In this document: in pieces, positions 1 to 5,953 of the stretch
Layout of the letters: every line of letters begins with the position of its first letter
Position numbering within the stretch: position 1 is the stretch's first letter
DNA from: Bacteroidota bacterium
Lineage (GTDB): Bacteria; Bacteroidota; Bacteroidia; AKYH767-A; JABDAW01
DNA length: 7,253 nt
Assembly: GCA_023251595.1 (NCBI GenBank)
Contig: JAHEYM010000198.1
Span: 1-7,253 of the forward strand
Direction: 5' to 3'
Notes under the pieces: model-generated
What the model saw: the letters and a program-made list of their open reading frames with translations, nothing else
Database searches by the model: none
What the model was told of the DNA's origin: nothing
Translations under genes and position numbers: made by a program

Positions 1-253
1 GTTTGAAGGTTAATGTTTCGAAGGTGTCATTCACATTAATTATATAGTCTGCGTTATTCGTATTTAATGTCTGTCCATCAGGCATCGTCCATTGGAAGGA
101 ACTGCCATCAGAAGAGGTATTGGTTAAATGTACTGTTTCCCCTGCTATATATTCACTTTTATCTGTCACGAACCTTGCTGTTGGTTCTTGCTGACAACTG
201 ACGGCAGTCAAGAGGATTGATGTCGATGCGAGAACAAAAGCAAAATATCTCAT
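1..253 (-). CDS. Partial PKD-like lipoprotein (N-terminal 84 residues)
   Basis: An ATG at 253-251 opens a frame that runs off the left edge, giving 84 complete codons. Residues 1-19 form a hydrophobic signal segment (MRYFAFVLASTSILLTAVS) followed by Cys20 and then QQE. This fits a relaxed Bacteroidota lipobox (A-V-S-C), although -3 is Ala rather than the classical Leu. Residues 26-84 (ARFVTDKSEYIAGETV, then LTNTSSDGSSFQWTMPDG) have the start of a PKD or Ig-like beta-sandwich: strand, 'AGE' turn, 'NTS' and the W-x-x-PDG core. Such domains usually sit in surface lipoproteins or adhesins; the function here is unknown because most of the protein lies outside the window. It lies 80 bp downstream of the large SprB-repeat gene on the same strand with no obvious hairpin between, so co-transcription is possible. 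No Shine-Dalgarno is visible and the leader is AT-rich. Confidence 0.72.
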   Translation of the reverse strand, partial: MRYFAFVLASTSILLTAVSCQQEPTARFVTDKSEYIAGETVHLTNTSSDGSSFQWTMPDGQTLNTNNADYIINVNDTFETLTFK

Positions 254-333
254 CTTTTTATAGATTTATTAAGGGATGAATTCATTAATCTTTTATTATT
301 ACAAGCAAGAAAGAGCACCCTGAATTAGAATGA

Positions 334-3300
334 TTACTTTTTAAGAAGTTGGAGTTCATTAATTGCGTTTTGCATTTTTTGAATTTTTTCATCCTGTTGA
401 ATGATATACAATGTTAATTCTTCCAGTTGTTTAAGAAGCCGAGATTGCATTTCCCCCAAAGCAAAACCGTCGGTTTTCACCTCTCCTGAAGAAGGAATAC
501 CCGGCAGATGCTTGTTAAGCAATAAATATTCAGATAATTCTTTAAGTGACCTTAATTTGTAATTTGCATCAAAAACATAATCCGGCCAACCGACACTATA
601 TAATTTTACTCTGAATTCTTCGGCAATAACTTTACCTTTAACCGCTAACAAGTATCCTGAAGATTGAACTGCTGCTAAATCATCCATAGTGACAACTCCG
701 ATTCCGACTGCACCGGTAGTGCCATTTCCATGTGAAGGACTGATTGAGAGGGTTGGAATATTGCTATTAAATCCCACCATTAATGAATTTGAAACATCAT
801 TGTCAAAGTAGGAATATGGATCACCACTGTTGCCGATTATGACATTATTTCCCGCATGATGATTATGAATTGCATTATATCCGGCTCTAACATTATAACC
901 TATTGCTGTAGAATACATACCAATTGCAATTGACCCTGTGGGATATGGATTTTGTGGTGTACTTGGACCATTGTAGCCTGAACCCAATGTTATTCCTTTT
1001 GCAAAACCGTTTGTACCATCGTTCCATAATTTGCACCAATTTGGAATTAAAATGGTAGAACTGTCACCGAAATGAATCAATGAATCACCTGCCAACGCCA
1101 TAATCCTACTCGTACGGATGGTATCAAAATTCATAATAGTATTCGCCATACTATCAACCGTCAATGCCCCATGTATTTTCACATTGCCATTTATTTCTAA
1201 TCTTTCAGTTGGATTAATAGTGCCGATTCCTACATTTCCGTTGGCAGCCACACGCATACGTTCCGAAGAATTTGTAACAATTTTTAATTCCGAACTATCT
1301 AATGTGCCAAGAATTCCATTGCTCTCATAATTACCGGTTGCTTTCCAATCGTTGCTTTTTGGTGGAGCAAGCATTATTCTTTCTATGGATTTTTTACAAC
1401 CCGCAGCATCGGTAACTTCAACACTATATGTTTTAGGAAGGGGTAAGCAACCGGTTATGGTTTGTGTTGTTTGAGAATTGCTCCATGAATAAGTATAGGG
1501 TGAAGTTCCACCAACCGGTAAAGCAGTGATTACCCCATCTGTACACGTATCGCAACTTACGTTTGCATTATCGGAATATATATTAATGCTGTCGGATAAA
1601 GAAGTGATCTGTGGTGGGGTATTGAGCGTGATTGTATCAATCTTAAAACAACCCACATTATCTTTAATCGTAACTGAATAAGAACCGGGATATAGATTGG
1701 AAGGATTTTGTGAGATACTACCATTATTCCAGTAATAAAAATAACCAAAGGTGGCTGTCGGAACTCCTCCATTGACGCTTAAATTTATAGAACCGTCTTT
1801 TCCATTGCAAGTTGTGTTAAATCCTAAAGAATTAACCGGACTCGATATTGAATCTGTAATTGCATTTGGTTGTGTCAAGATAATACTATCTGTAACCGTA
1901 CAATTGTTTATATCAGAAATGGTTACATGATAAGTTCCGGCTATCACTCCCTCTAAAGTTGCTGAAGTAGAACTATCCGACCATAAATATGTATATGGAT
2001 TTATTGTAGCGGCGACTGCAGCACCTCCCGATCCTTTTGCAGAAACTTTCCCGTCATTTCCACCATAACAGGAAATTGCATAAACTGAGTGTAATACGGG
2101 TGTAAGGGTTGATGTCAGGATATTCGGTTCCAATAGATATATTTTCAACGAATCTTTAAATCCAAATGAATCAGTAACATTTACCTGATACGTCCCCCCG
2201 CTTAATCCGGAAATATCTTGTGTAGTGGCGGCATTCGACCACATATACGTGTATGGCGGGGTTCCATCAACAACAGATAGATCGATACTTCCGTCGCTAT
2301 TTCCGTGACAGGAAATATTGAATCCATTAAAATTAGATTTTGTTGCTGTTAATTGCATGGCTGGTGGTGGTGGTGCGTTCGAAAGCGAAATGTCTGATAA
2401 TGTTTTAATACAACCACCTGCATCCGTAACTATAAAAGAATAGGTTGTCAATGCATCAATACTTGGATATAAACCCGTCACAGTTTGGGTTGTTGCACCC
2501 GTACTCCAAAGATAAGAATATGGAGTTGTTCCTCCGATGGGTTGCGCAACTATTATTCCGTCATGGCATCCGTAACAACTCATGTTTTTGTTATTTGAAT
2601 ATTTAACCACGCTGTCGTTAACACCTGCCAATTTCGGAGGTGCAGTGATTGTAATGGTATCGGTTACCGCGCAATCGTTACTATCTTTTACAGTCACAGA
2701 ATAAGAACCGACATCTAAATTATATATATTTTGTGTCAGCTTACCATTATTCCAATTATATCGAAATCCGGAAACACCACCACTTACATTTAAATCGATT
2801 TCCCCGTTTGTAGAGTCGCATGAAATATTGAAGCCAAAACTGTTCGTTGGACTCGATAAACTTGTGGTTATCGCGCTTGGCTGTGCTAAGGTAATATTCC
2901 CCGATACTGAACAACCGTTTGCATCTGTAACAGTTACGGTATAATTTCCTGCCCCGACCCCCTCAAGATTTTGAGAACTATCCGAATTCGACCATGAATA
3001 CGTATATGAGGGCGCACCCCCGTTTGGGGTAAGCGAAATTGAAGCAGTTCCACCATTGCAGGGAACTGCATAGCCATGATGTAGTGTTGTGGTGAGATTC
3101 GCTGTTAATAAATTTGGTTCAATTAAAGTAACCGAGAGTGAATCAACAATACCAAGTGAGTCGGTTACTACTACAGAATAGGTGCCGGCGGTGAGTCCCG
3201 TTAAATCTTCTGTAGTTGCCGAGTTAGACCATAAGAATGAGTAGGGTGGTGTTCCATTGGAAACAGACAAATCGATAGAACCATCTGCGCTCGATTTGCA

Positions 3301-3426
3301 TCTTGTATTGAAATTTCCAATATAGGATGATTTTGAGGCGGTTAGACCAAGACCTTGAGCAACCCCATTAATTGAATATGTCGAAAACAATAGGCAGAGG
3401 ATTAATAATCTGTAGAGACGTTGCAC
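334..3426 (-). CDS. Secreted SprB-repeat protein with tail-fibre-like C-terminus
   Basis: This 1030-residue protein has a signal peptide at about residues 1-24 (Arg3 and Arg6, hydrophobic core, cleavage after VAQ). Residues 28-690 are eight SprB-like modules of roughly 77-93 residues each. The pattern is C-x-G-x-x-DGSIDLSV, then GTPPYTYLWSN, TTQ, a GL..GTYSVTVTD strand, GC and a terminal pro-rich hinge. They form a block ABCD (28-358) repeated as A'B'C'D' (359-690). Residues 730-754 (NVGIGTINPTERLEINGN) and 906-931 are VGIG motifs typical of Bacteroidota tail-fibre-like proteins. The C-terminus has GWPDYVF at 947-953, HLPGIPS at 973-979 and a predicted coiled coil at about 990-1028 (LGEMQSRLLKQLEELTLYII). 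The family is probably an adhesin or surface filament; the role is inferred. There is no type A T9SS tail, so its route past the periplasm is unclear. The start is GTG at 3426-3424, inside a repeat remnant, and is uncertain. Confidence 0.9.
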   Translation of the reverse strand: MQRLYRLLILCLLFSTYSINGVAQGLGLTASKSSYIGNFNTRCKSSADGSIDLSVSNGTPPYSFLWSNSATTEDLTGLTAGTYSVVVTDSLGIVDSLSVTLIEPNLLTANLTTTLHHGYAVPCNGGTASISLTPNGGAPSYTYSWSNSDSSQNLEGVGAGNYTVTVTDANGCSVSGNITLAQPSAITTSLSSPTNSFGFNISCDSTNGEIDLNVSGGVSGFRYNWNNGKLTQNIYNLDVGSYSVTVKDSNDCAVTDTITITAPPKLAGVNDSVVKYSNNKNMSCYGCHDGIIVAQPIGGTTPYSYLWSTGATTQTVTGLYPSIDALTTYSFIVTDAGGCIKTLSDISLSNAPPPPAMQLTATKSNFNGFNISCHGNSDGSIDLSVVDGTPPYTYMWSNAATTQDISGLSGGTYQVNVTDSFGFKDSLKIYLLEPNILTSTLTPVLHSVYAISCYGGNDGKVSAKGSGGAAVAATINPYTYLWSDSSTSATLEGVIAGTYHVTISDINNCTVTDSIILTQPNAITDSISSPVNSLGFNTTCNGKDGSINLSVNGGVPTATFGYFYYWNNGSISQNPSNLYPGSYSVTIKDNVGCFKIDTITLNTPPQITSLSDSINIYSDNANVSCDTCTDGVITALPVGGTSPYTYSWSNSQTTQTITGCLPLPKTYSVEVTDAAGCKKSIERIMLAPPKSNDWKATGNYESNGILGTLDSSELKIVTNSSERMRVAANGNVGIGTINPTERLEINGNVKIHGALTVDSMANTIMNFDTIRTSRIMALAGDSLIHFGDSSTILIPNWCKLWNDGTNGFAKGITLGSGYNGPSTPQNPYPTGSIAIGMYSTAIGYNVRAGYNAIHNHHAGNNVIIGNSGDPYSYFDNDVSNSLMVGFNSNIPTLSISPSHGNGTTGAVGIGVVTMDDLAAVQSSGYLLAVKGKVIAEEFRVKLYSVGWPDYVFDANYKLRSLKELSEYLLLNKHLPGIPSSGEVKTDGFALGEMQSRLLKQLEELTLYIIQQDEKIQKMQNAINELQLLKK
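1357..2352 (-). repeat. Super-repeat block 2: SprB modules A'-B'-C'-D'
   Basis: This block encodes residues 359-690: A' (359-435), B' (436-522), C' (523-606) and D' (607-690). Each module matches its namesake in block 1 better than its neighbours. A and A' share about 47 of 77 aligned residues by eye, and both lack the second Cys. B and B' both start L-T after EPN and end with TQP or AQP. C and C' share SSP-N-S-GFN and YWNNG or NWNNG. D and D' share the S-C-x-x-C-x-DG motif. Block lengths are 331 and 332 residues, so the order arose by one duplication of a four-module unit. Confidence 0.85.
2353..3345 (-). repeat. Super-repeat block 1: SprB modules A-B-C-D
   Basis: This block encodes residues 28-358 of the large secreted protein, starting straight after the signal peptide. 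Modules are A (28-105), B (106-185), C (186-265) and D (266-358). A lacks the second Cys of the usual module: D-S-L-G-I-V replaces the D-x-x-G-C seen in B and D. D carries an extra Cys pair, S-C-Y-G-C-H. It ends in a tetraproline linker (APPPPAMQ, 351-358) that marks the junction with block 2. Confidence 0.85.
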
Positions 3427-3432
3427 GCAACG
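3412..3432. repeat. Palindromic repeat remnant containing the GTG start
   Basis: The core is a perfect 6-bp inverted repeat, CGTTGC-AC-GCAACG (3419-3432), preceded by GTAGAGA (3412-3418). From memory, the full form of this dispersed element has a GTAGAGACG-type arm on both sides and occurs between genes in Bacteroidota and cyanobacteria. Here only the left outer arm remains; the right one is replaced by ACTTGAA, which leads into the 8-bp repeats. On the minus strand it supplies the GTG start and codons 2-6 of the large secreted protein. Confidence 0.6.
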
Positions 3433-3434
3433 AC

Positions 3435-3493
3435 TTGAAAGGTTGAAAGGTTGAAAGGTTGAAAGGTTGAAAGGTTGAAAGGTTGAAAGGTTG
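3435..3493. repeat. 8-bp tandem repeat array (GGTTGAAA, about 7.4 copies)
   Basis: Six perfect GGTTGAAA units lie at 3441-3488, with partial units on both sides (TTGAAA at 3435-3440 and GGTTG at 3489-3493). The array sits immediately upstream of the GTG start of the large minus-strand gene. Read on the minus strand, the unit TTTCAACC has no stop codon in any frame, so translation could pass through it. The unit is not a multiple of three, so a change in copy number shifts the frame of any start upstream of it. Perfect identity between units suggests recent expansion or slippage. Confidence 0.9.
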
Positions 3494-3751
3494 GGGAACT
3501 TTTCATGACATTTAGTATTAATAGTGAAACAGACAACAAATCTCTGTTCCTAATTTGATTTCTCCTATGATATTAATCATGTGTTGCTAATTTGGGGTAG
3601 GGGCTCAGAAATCAGTTGTCGAAAGGAATCCCAAATGTATGGTATAAACTTTCAAATTGTTCTCTTTTCGAAAAATAAATATTTGGATCGTTCTATATAA
3701 TAGGAGTGATCCCTCAGCGGCTTAATCGTCCTCGTCCATCTTAGTTATACA
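3494..3751. other. Gene-free AT-rich spacer
   Basis: I find no open frame above about 20 codons that looks like a gene here, and no RNA gene. It holds the presumed leader of the large minus-strand gene, including a minus-strand ATG at 3506-3504 that now runs into a stop after 34 codons. A minus-strand TACATTTG at 3639-3632 matches the Bacteroidota -7 consensus TAnnTTTG, but no -33 TTG lies at the usual spacing, so it is only a weak promoter candidate. A short imperfect stem (GGATC at 3685-3689, GATCC at 3708-3712) is also visible, with no evident role. Confidence 0.5.
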
Positions 3752-3829
3752 TTTCTTTTAACCTTATTTTTGAATTATTAATCTTAATAGAAGAAGTTGC
3801 CCCCTCAAATCTAACCTTATTTTTGATTT
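3752..3829 (-). repeat. Inverted copy of an ~80-bp local repeat
   Basis: The reverse complement reads AAAATAAGGTTAGATTTGAG, then GGGGCAACTTCTTCTATTAA, then ends AAAATAAGGTT. It aligns along its length with the two direct copies at 3892-3974 and 3997-4078: AATAAGGTT at both ends about 53 bp apart, with a G-run, GCAA and TTCTATTA between. It faces the first direct copy across a spacer of about 60 bp, so the two could pair as an imperfect hairpin. Boundaries are approximate. Confidence 0.6.
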
Positions 3830-3891
3830 ATTAAACATTTGTACAAAACAGAGTTCTCGAATAGATTAAACCATGCACCCTTAACGGCTGA

Positions 3892-3974
3892 GAAAATAAT
3901 AAGGTTGAGAGATTGGGGGCAATCGTTTTCTATGAAGGTTGAATATGGAGAGGATAAGGTTTTTCTTTCTTTTA
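3892..3974 (+). repeat. Direct copy 1 of the ~80-bp local repeat
   Basis: It starts GAAAATAATAAGGTTGAGAG and ends GGATAAGGTTTTTCTTTCTT plus TTA. The same start and end recur 105 bp downstream. ATAAGGTT falls at 3899 and 3954 here and at 4004 and 4058 in the next copy, a quasi-period of 50-55 bp. Open frames cross it on both strands, but a 1-bp length change relative to copy 2 shifts the frame within the aligned part, which argues against coding. Confidence 0.75.
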
Positions 3975-3996
3975 ATATACAGAACTTCACAACTCC

Positions 3997-4078
3997 GAAA
4001 ACAATAAGGTTGAGAGATCGAGGGCAAAATTTTTCTATTAGGGTAACAGTGGAAAGAATAAGGTTTTTCTTTCTTTTA
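3997..4078 (+). repeat. Direct copy 2 of the ~80-bp local repeat
   Basis: It starts GAAAACAATAAGGTTGAGAG and ends GAATAAGGTTTTTCTTTCTT plus TTA, with the middle more diverged than the ends. Its middle (TTTTTCTATTAGGGTAACAG) matches the inverted copy better than copy 1 does. The bases after it, 4079-4159, hold nothing I recognise. No terminal repeats or target-site duplication that would mark a transposable element are evident. Confidence 0.75.
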
Positions 4079-4159
4079 TTATTCATTCATGCAGAACCCA
4101 AAGAATCCGATTCAAAGCTGTTTGTCTTCTTCGCAAAGAACACTGAAATTGGAATTTAG

Positions 4160-4678
4160 AAGTCGAAAAATGACGCAAACGATCAACAAATCGGATTTTG
4201 TCGGTTCGTAAACGATGCAATTAACATTAACAGCAGAAAATGGAAGTCTGAAATTGAATTATCTGATATAGACAGCAGAAAATGGAAGTTTGTAAATGAA
4301 TCATGGGATATAGATAGTAGAACATGGAACATTGTAAATGAAAAATGGGGCATCGATAAGGAAACATGGAAGTTTGTAACTAAAATAAATGGGTTAGTAA
4401 CTGAAAAAATTAATGCTCGCAGTGACGCAAATGAGTCGCTAAGTAAAATAATTGATGCTCTCCGTGACGCAAATGAGTCGCTTGGTAAAACAATTGATAC
4501 ACTCGGCGACGCGAACGGTTCGCTCGGTAAAACAATCGATGCTTTTGGTGACGCAAACGGGTCGCTATTTGAAAAAATTGATGCGCTCGGCTCGGCGACG
4601 CAAAAGGGTAATGATCCTCTGAAAGTCCCGTCGTTGCTGAAAAGCTTTATTTCCACTTCCTGTTTGGAGAGGGGTTAG
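4160..4678 (+). pseudogene. Coiled-coil repeat frame without a start codon
   Basis: This frame is open from after a TAG (4157-4159) to a TAG at 4676-4678, about 172 codons. It has no ATG, GTG or TTG before the last 15 codons. It encodes nine 14-residue repeats, four like IDSRKWKFVNESWD (Trp-rich) then five like LGKTIDTLGDANGS. In the second type, Leu1, Ile5, Leu8 and Asn12 fall at d-a-d-a heptad positions, so a coiled coil is likely. The only spacing change is one 3-bp insertion (4394-4396). Differences between units are often third-position changes (gca/gcg, aat/aac, cta/ctt/ctc, ggt/ggc/ggg), which supports past selection for protein. I recognise no family. The start may have been lost to a stop or frameshift: an ATG at 4170 in another frame stops after 13 codons. 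The opposite strand is also open, but reads as a Phe/Ser-rich mirror. It converges on the protease gene, 17 bp away. Confidence 0.45.
4226..4606 (+). repeat. 42-bp tandem repeat, nine units
   Basis: Units start at 4226, 4268, 4310, 4352, 4397, 4439, 4481, 4523 and 4565. All spacings are 42 bp except one of 45 bp, caused by an extra TTA codon at 4394-4396. The first four units form one subfamily (key codons for I-D-S-R-x-W) and the last five a second (GAC GCA AAT GAG TCG and its variants). Period and indel are both multiples of three and coincide with two heptads of a predicted coiled coil. Confidence 0.85.
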
Positions 4679-4695
4679 GTACACCTTGAATAAAT

Positions 4696-5796
4696 CTACT
4701 CCAATATTATTTTCCCCGTAAATATTTCTCCCTTTTCGGAAGATAAATATATAAAATAAATTCCTTTAGAATAATTACTCAGATCAATTTCTGATTTTCC
4801 GGAAATTAATTTTTGTTGAAAAATTCTTTTACCATAAAGATTATAAATAATTAAATCGCCTTTAGCTTCAACAATAAATTTTCCACCTGAAGGATTTGGA
4901 AAAACCAAATGCGGGGAAATATTATTTAATTTATTGATACCTGTATAGTTACAGACATTCGAAGTGCTCAACGAATTATATGGCGGACTCGTCAACACCG
5001 CCCGCATCCGTTGTTTCTGACCAAGGGTGAATAAGTTCATACAACTATCATCAGTATAAGCCATAAAATTCATAAACATATCGCCCGTAACCGGATTACA
5101 GGCACTTAATAAGGGATAGGTTGGACAACCATAAGAAGCAACGGAAGGAGTAGGGGTATCCGGAACCGAATCATTATCCACACAATTTGAAACTGGAGCC
5201 AGATTCGAAAGATTAAAACAATGCGCGATTTCGTGTGTCGTGCTCCTACCTTTATTATAGGAGGGGTCTATATTACCAATTCGACCGAAAACATTGTATT
5301 TCATAACTACGCCATATATGTTTTGTGGGAAACTTGGAAATGCCGCGTACCCTATAAAACCGTTGCCCAAATTACACACCCATATATTAAAATACCTGGT
5401 TGCATCCCAGGAATCGTCACCACCCTGAGCATGGAATTTTACGGCATCATCGTTCGTGAAACTATTTACCGTTGTTTGCACGTGTACAATTCCTGTTGTC
5501 GGATTTCCGAGAGGATCTGTCTGTGCAAGACAAAATTGAATTTCGGTATTTGCTGCAATACTCTGCCAGACAGCCGGTGTATTAATTGTATCCGCATTAA
5601 TTCTCCCGAAATCCTCATTCAATACATCAATTTGTGATTGCACCTGTGCATCCGAAATGTTTTCCGCAGAAGTTTTCCAAAGAACATGTACGACCACAGG
5701 AATCGTTATGGTCTGAGCTTCTGTATGTATTGAAAGAAAAAAGAAAGAAATAAGTGAGAGAAGTCGTGTTAAAAGGATGGAAACAGCAGATTTCAT
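4696..5796 (-). CDS. M43-family metalloprotease with T9SS tail, third zinc His missing
   Basis: This 366-residue protein has a signal peptide at about residues 1-28 (cleavage after TEAQ). The catalytic region covers about 29-270: IPVVVHVLW at 32-40, Q-x-DVLNEDF near 55-63, the zinc helix HEIAH (188-192), a DTP motif at 213-215, the Met-turn around Met245 (NFMAYTDDSCMNLFT) and LGQKQRMRAVL. Length and motif order fit cytophagalysin/pappalysin-like M43 proteases of Bacteroidota. In the family signature HExxHxxGxxH the last His binds zinc; here the segment is HEIAHCFNLSN, so Asn198 stands in that place. The Gly position is Asn195, which from memory is common in this subfamily. Residues 298-366 (FPNPSGGKFIVEAKG, then GIYFIYL and a short end) are a type A T9SS C-terminal sorting domain, so export to the surface or medium is expected. 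The gene diverges from the WG-repeat gene. Activity is uncertain. Confidence 0.92.
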   Translation of the reverse strand: MKSAVSILLTRLLSLISFFFLSIHTEAQTITIPVVVHVLWKTSAENISDAQVQSQIDVLNEDFGRINADTINTPAVWQSIAANTEIQFCLAQTDPLGNPTTGIVHVQTTVNSFTNDDAVKFHAQGGDDSWDATRYFNIWVCNLGNGFIGYAAFPSFPQNIYGVVMKYNVFGRIGNIDPSYNKGRSTTHEIAHCFNLSNLAPVSNCVDNDSVPDTPTPSVASYGCPTYPLLSACNPVTGDMFMNFMAYTDDSCMNLFTLGQKQRMRAVLTSPPYNSLSTSNVCNYTGINKLNNISPHLVFPNPSGGKFIVEAKGDLIIYNLYGKRIFQQKLISGKSEIDLSNYSKGIYFIYLSSEKGEIFTGKIILE

Positions 5797-5826
5797 CTCC
5801 CGAAGGTAAAGAATTTATTTCAAATT

Positions 5827-5864
5827 CACCACAGAGTCGCTAAGGTACGAAGTTTCACAAAGAA
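5827..5864. repeat. Dispersed-repeat remnant (ACCACAGAG type)
   Basis: The stretch CACCACAGAGTCGCTAAGGT followed by ACGAAGTTTCACAAAGAA resembles, from memory, the widespread Bacteroidota intergenic repeat of the form CACAGAG(A)CAC.AAG...TTTCACAGAGAA. It lies in the 157-bp spacer between the divergent protease and WG-repeat genes and must sit in or near their promoters. Recognition is by appearance only. Confidence 0.4.
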
Positions 5865-5898
5865 ATATTCTGCAATTAAAAATTTAAATCAGAATTCC

Positions 5899-5906
5899 TA
5901 CATTTG
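5899..5906 (+). promoter_or_regulatory. Possible Bacteroidota -7 element for the WG-repeat gene
   Basis: TACATTTG matches the TAnnTTTG -7 consensus used by Bacteroidota sigma-A RNA polymerase. No good -33 TTG is found 19-21 bp upstream, so the match is half a promoter. If used, transcription would start near 5910, about 40 bases before the ATG at 5954. That would place the in-frame GTG at 5906 upstream of the transcript and rule it out as a start. Confidence 0.35.
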
Positions 5907-5953
5907 TGGAATCAGTACTGATTCTTAATCCATTGGCAAATTCTCCATTCAAT

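Noticed and set aside
3435..3493. CRISPR or origin-type iteron array
   Set aside because: The unit is 8 bp with no spacers, and there is no replication gene nearby; it is a simple tandem repeat.
3685..3712. GGATC/GATCC stem as a terminator or operator
   Set aside because: It has a five-base stem with a long loop, no T-run and no adjacent gene end. This is expected by chance in AT-rich DNA.
3817..4159. Overlapping frames on both strands across the ~80-bp repeats (3839-4159 plus, 3817-4086 minus)
   Set aside because: Both are products of the same DNA repeat. A 1-bp length difference shifts the frame between aligned copies, and an inverted copy of the repeat lies next to them, so coding is unlikely.
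4183..4656. 157-codon minus-strand frame with an ATG over the 42-bp repeats
   Set aside because: It is the mirror of the plus-strand repeat frame. The product is a Phe/Ser/Leu-rich string (SDSFAS, FHFLL) with no signal peptide or domain logic, while the plus frame gives regular heptads. Some doubt remains because both frames share wobble positions.
4664..4704. TTGGAG/CTCCAA stem between convergent frames as a terminator
   Set aside because: It has a six-base stem, a loop of about 29 bases and no T-run. The GGAGAGGGGTTAGG part looks more like a common intergenic repeat fragment.
5906..5953. 16-codon N-terminal extension of the WG-repeat protein from a GTG at 5906
   Set aside because: It would bury the signal peptide behind a polar stretch, and the GTG overlaps a -7-like element TACATTTG.
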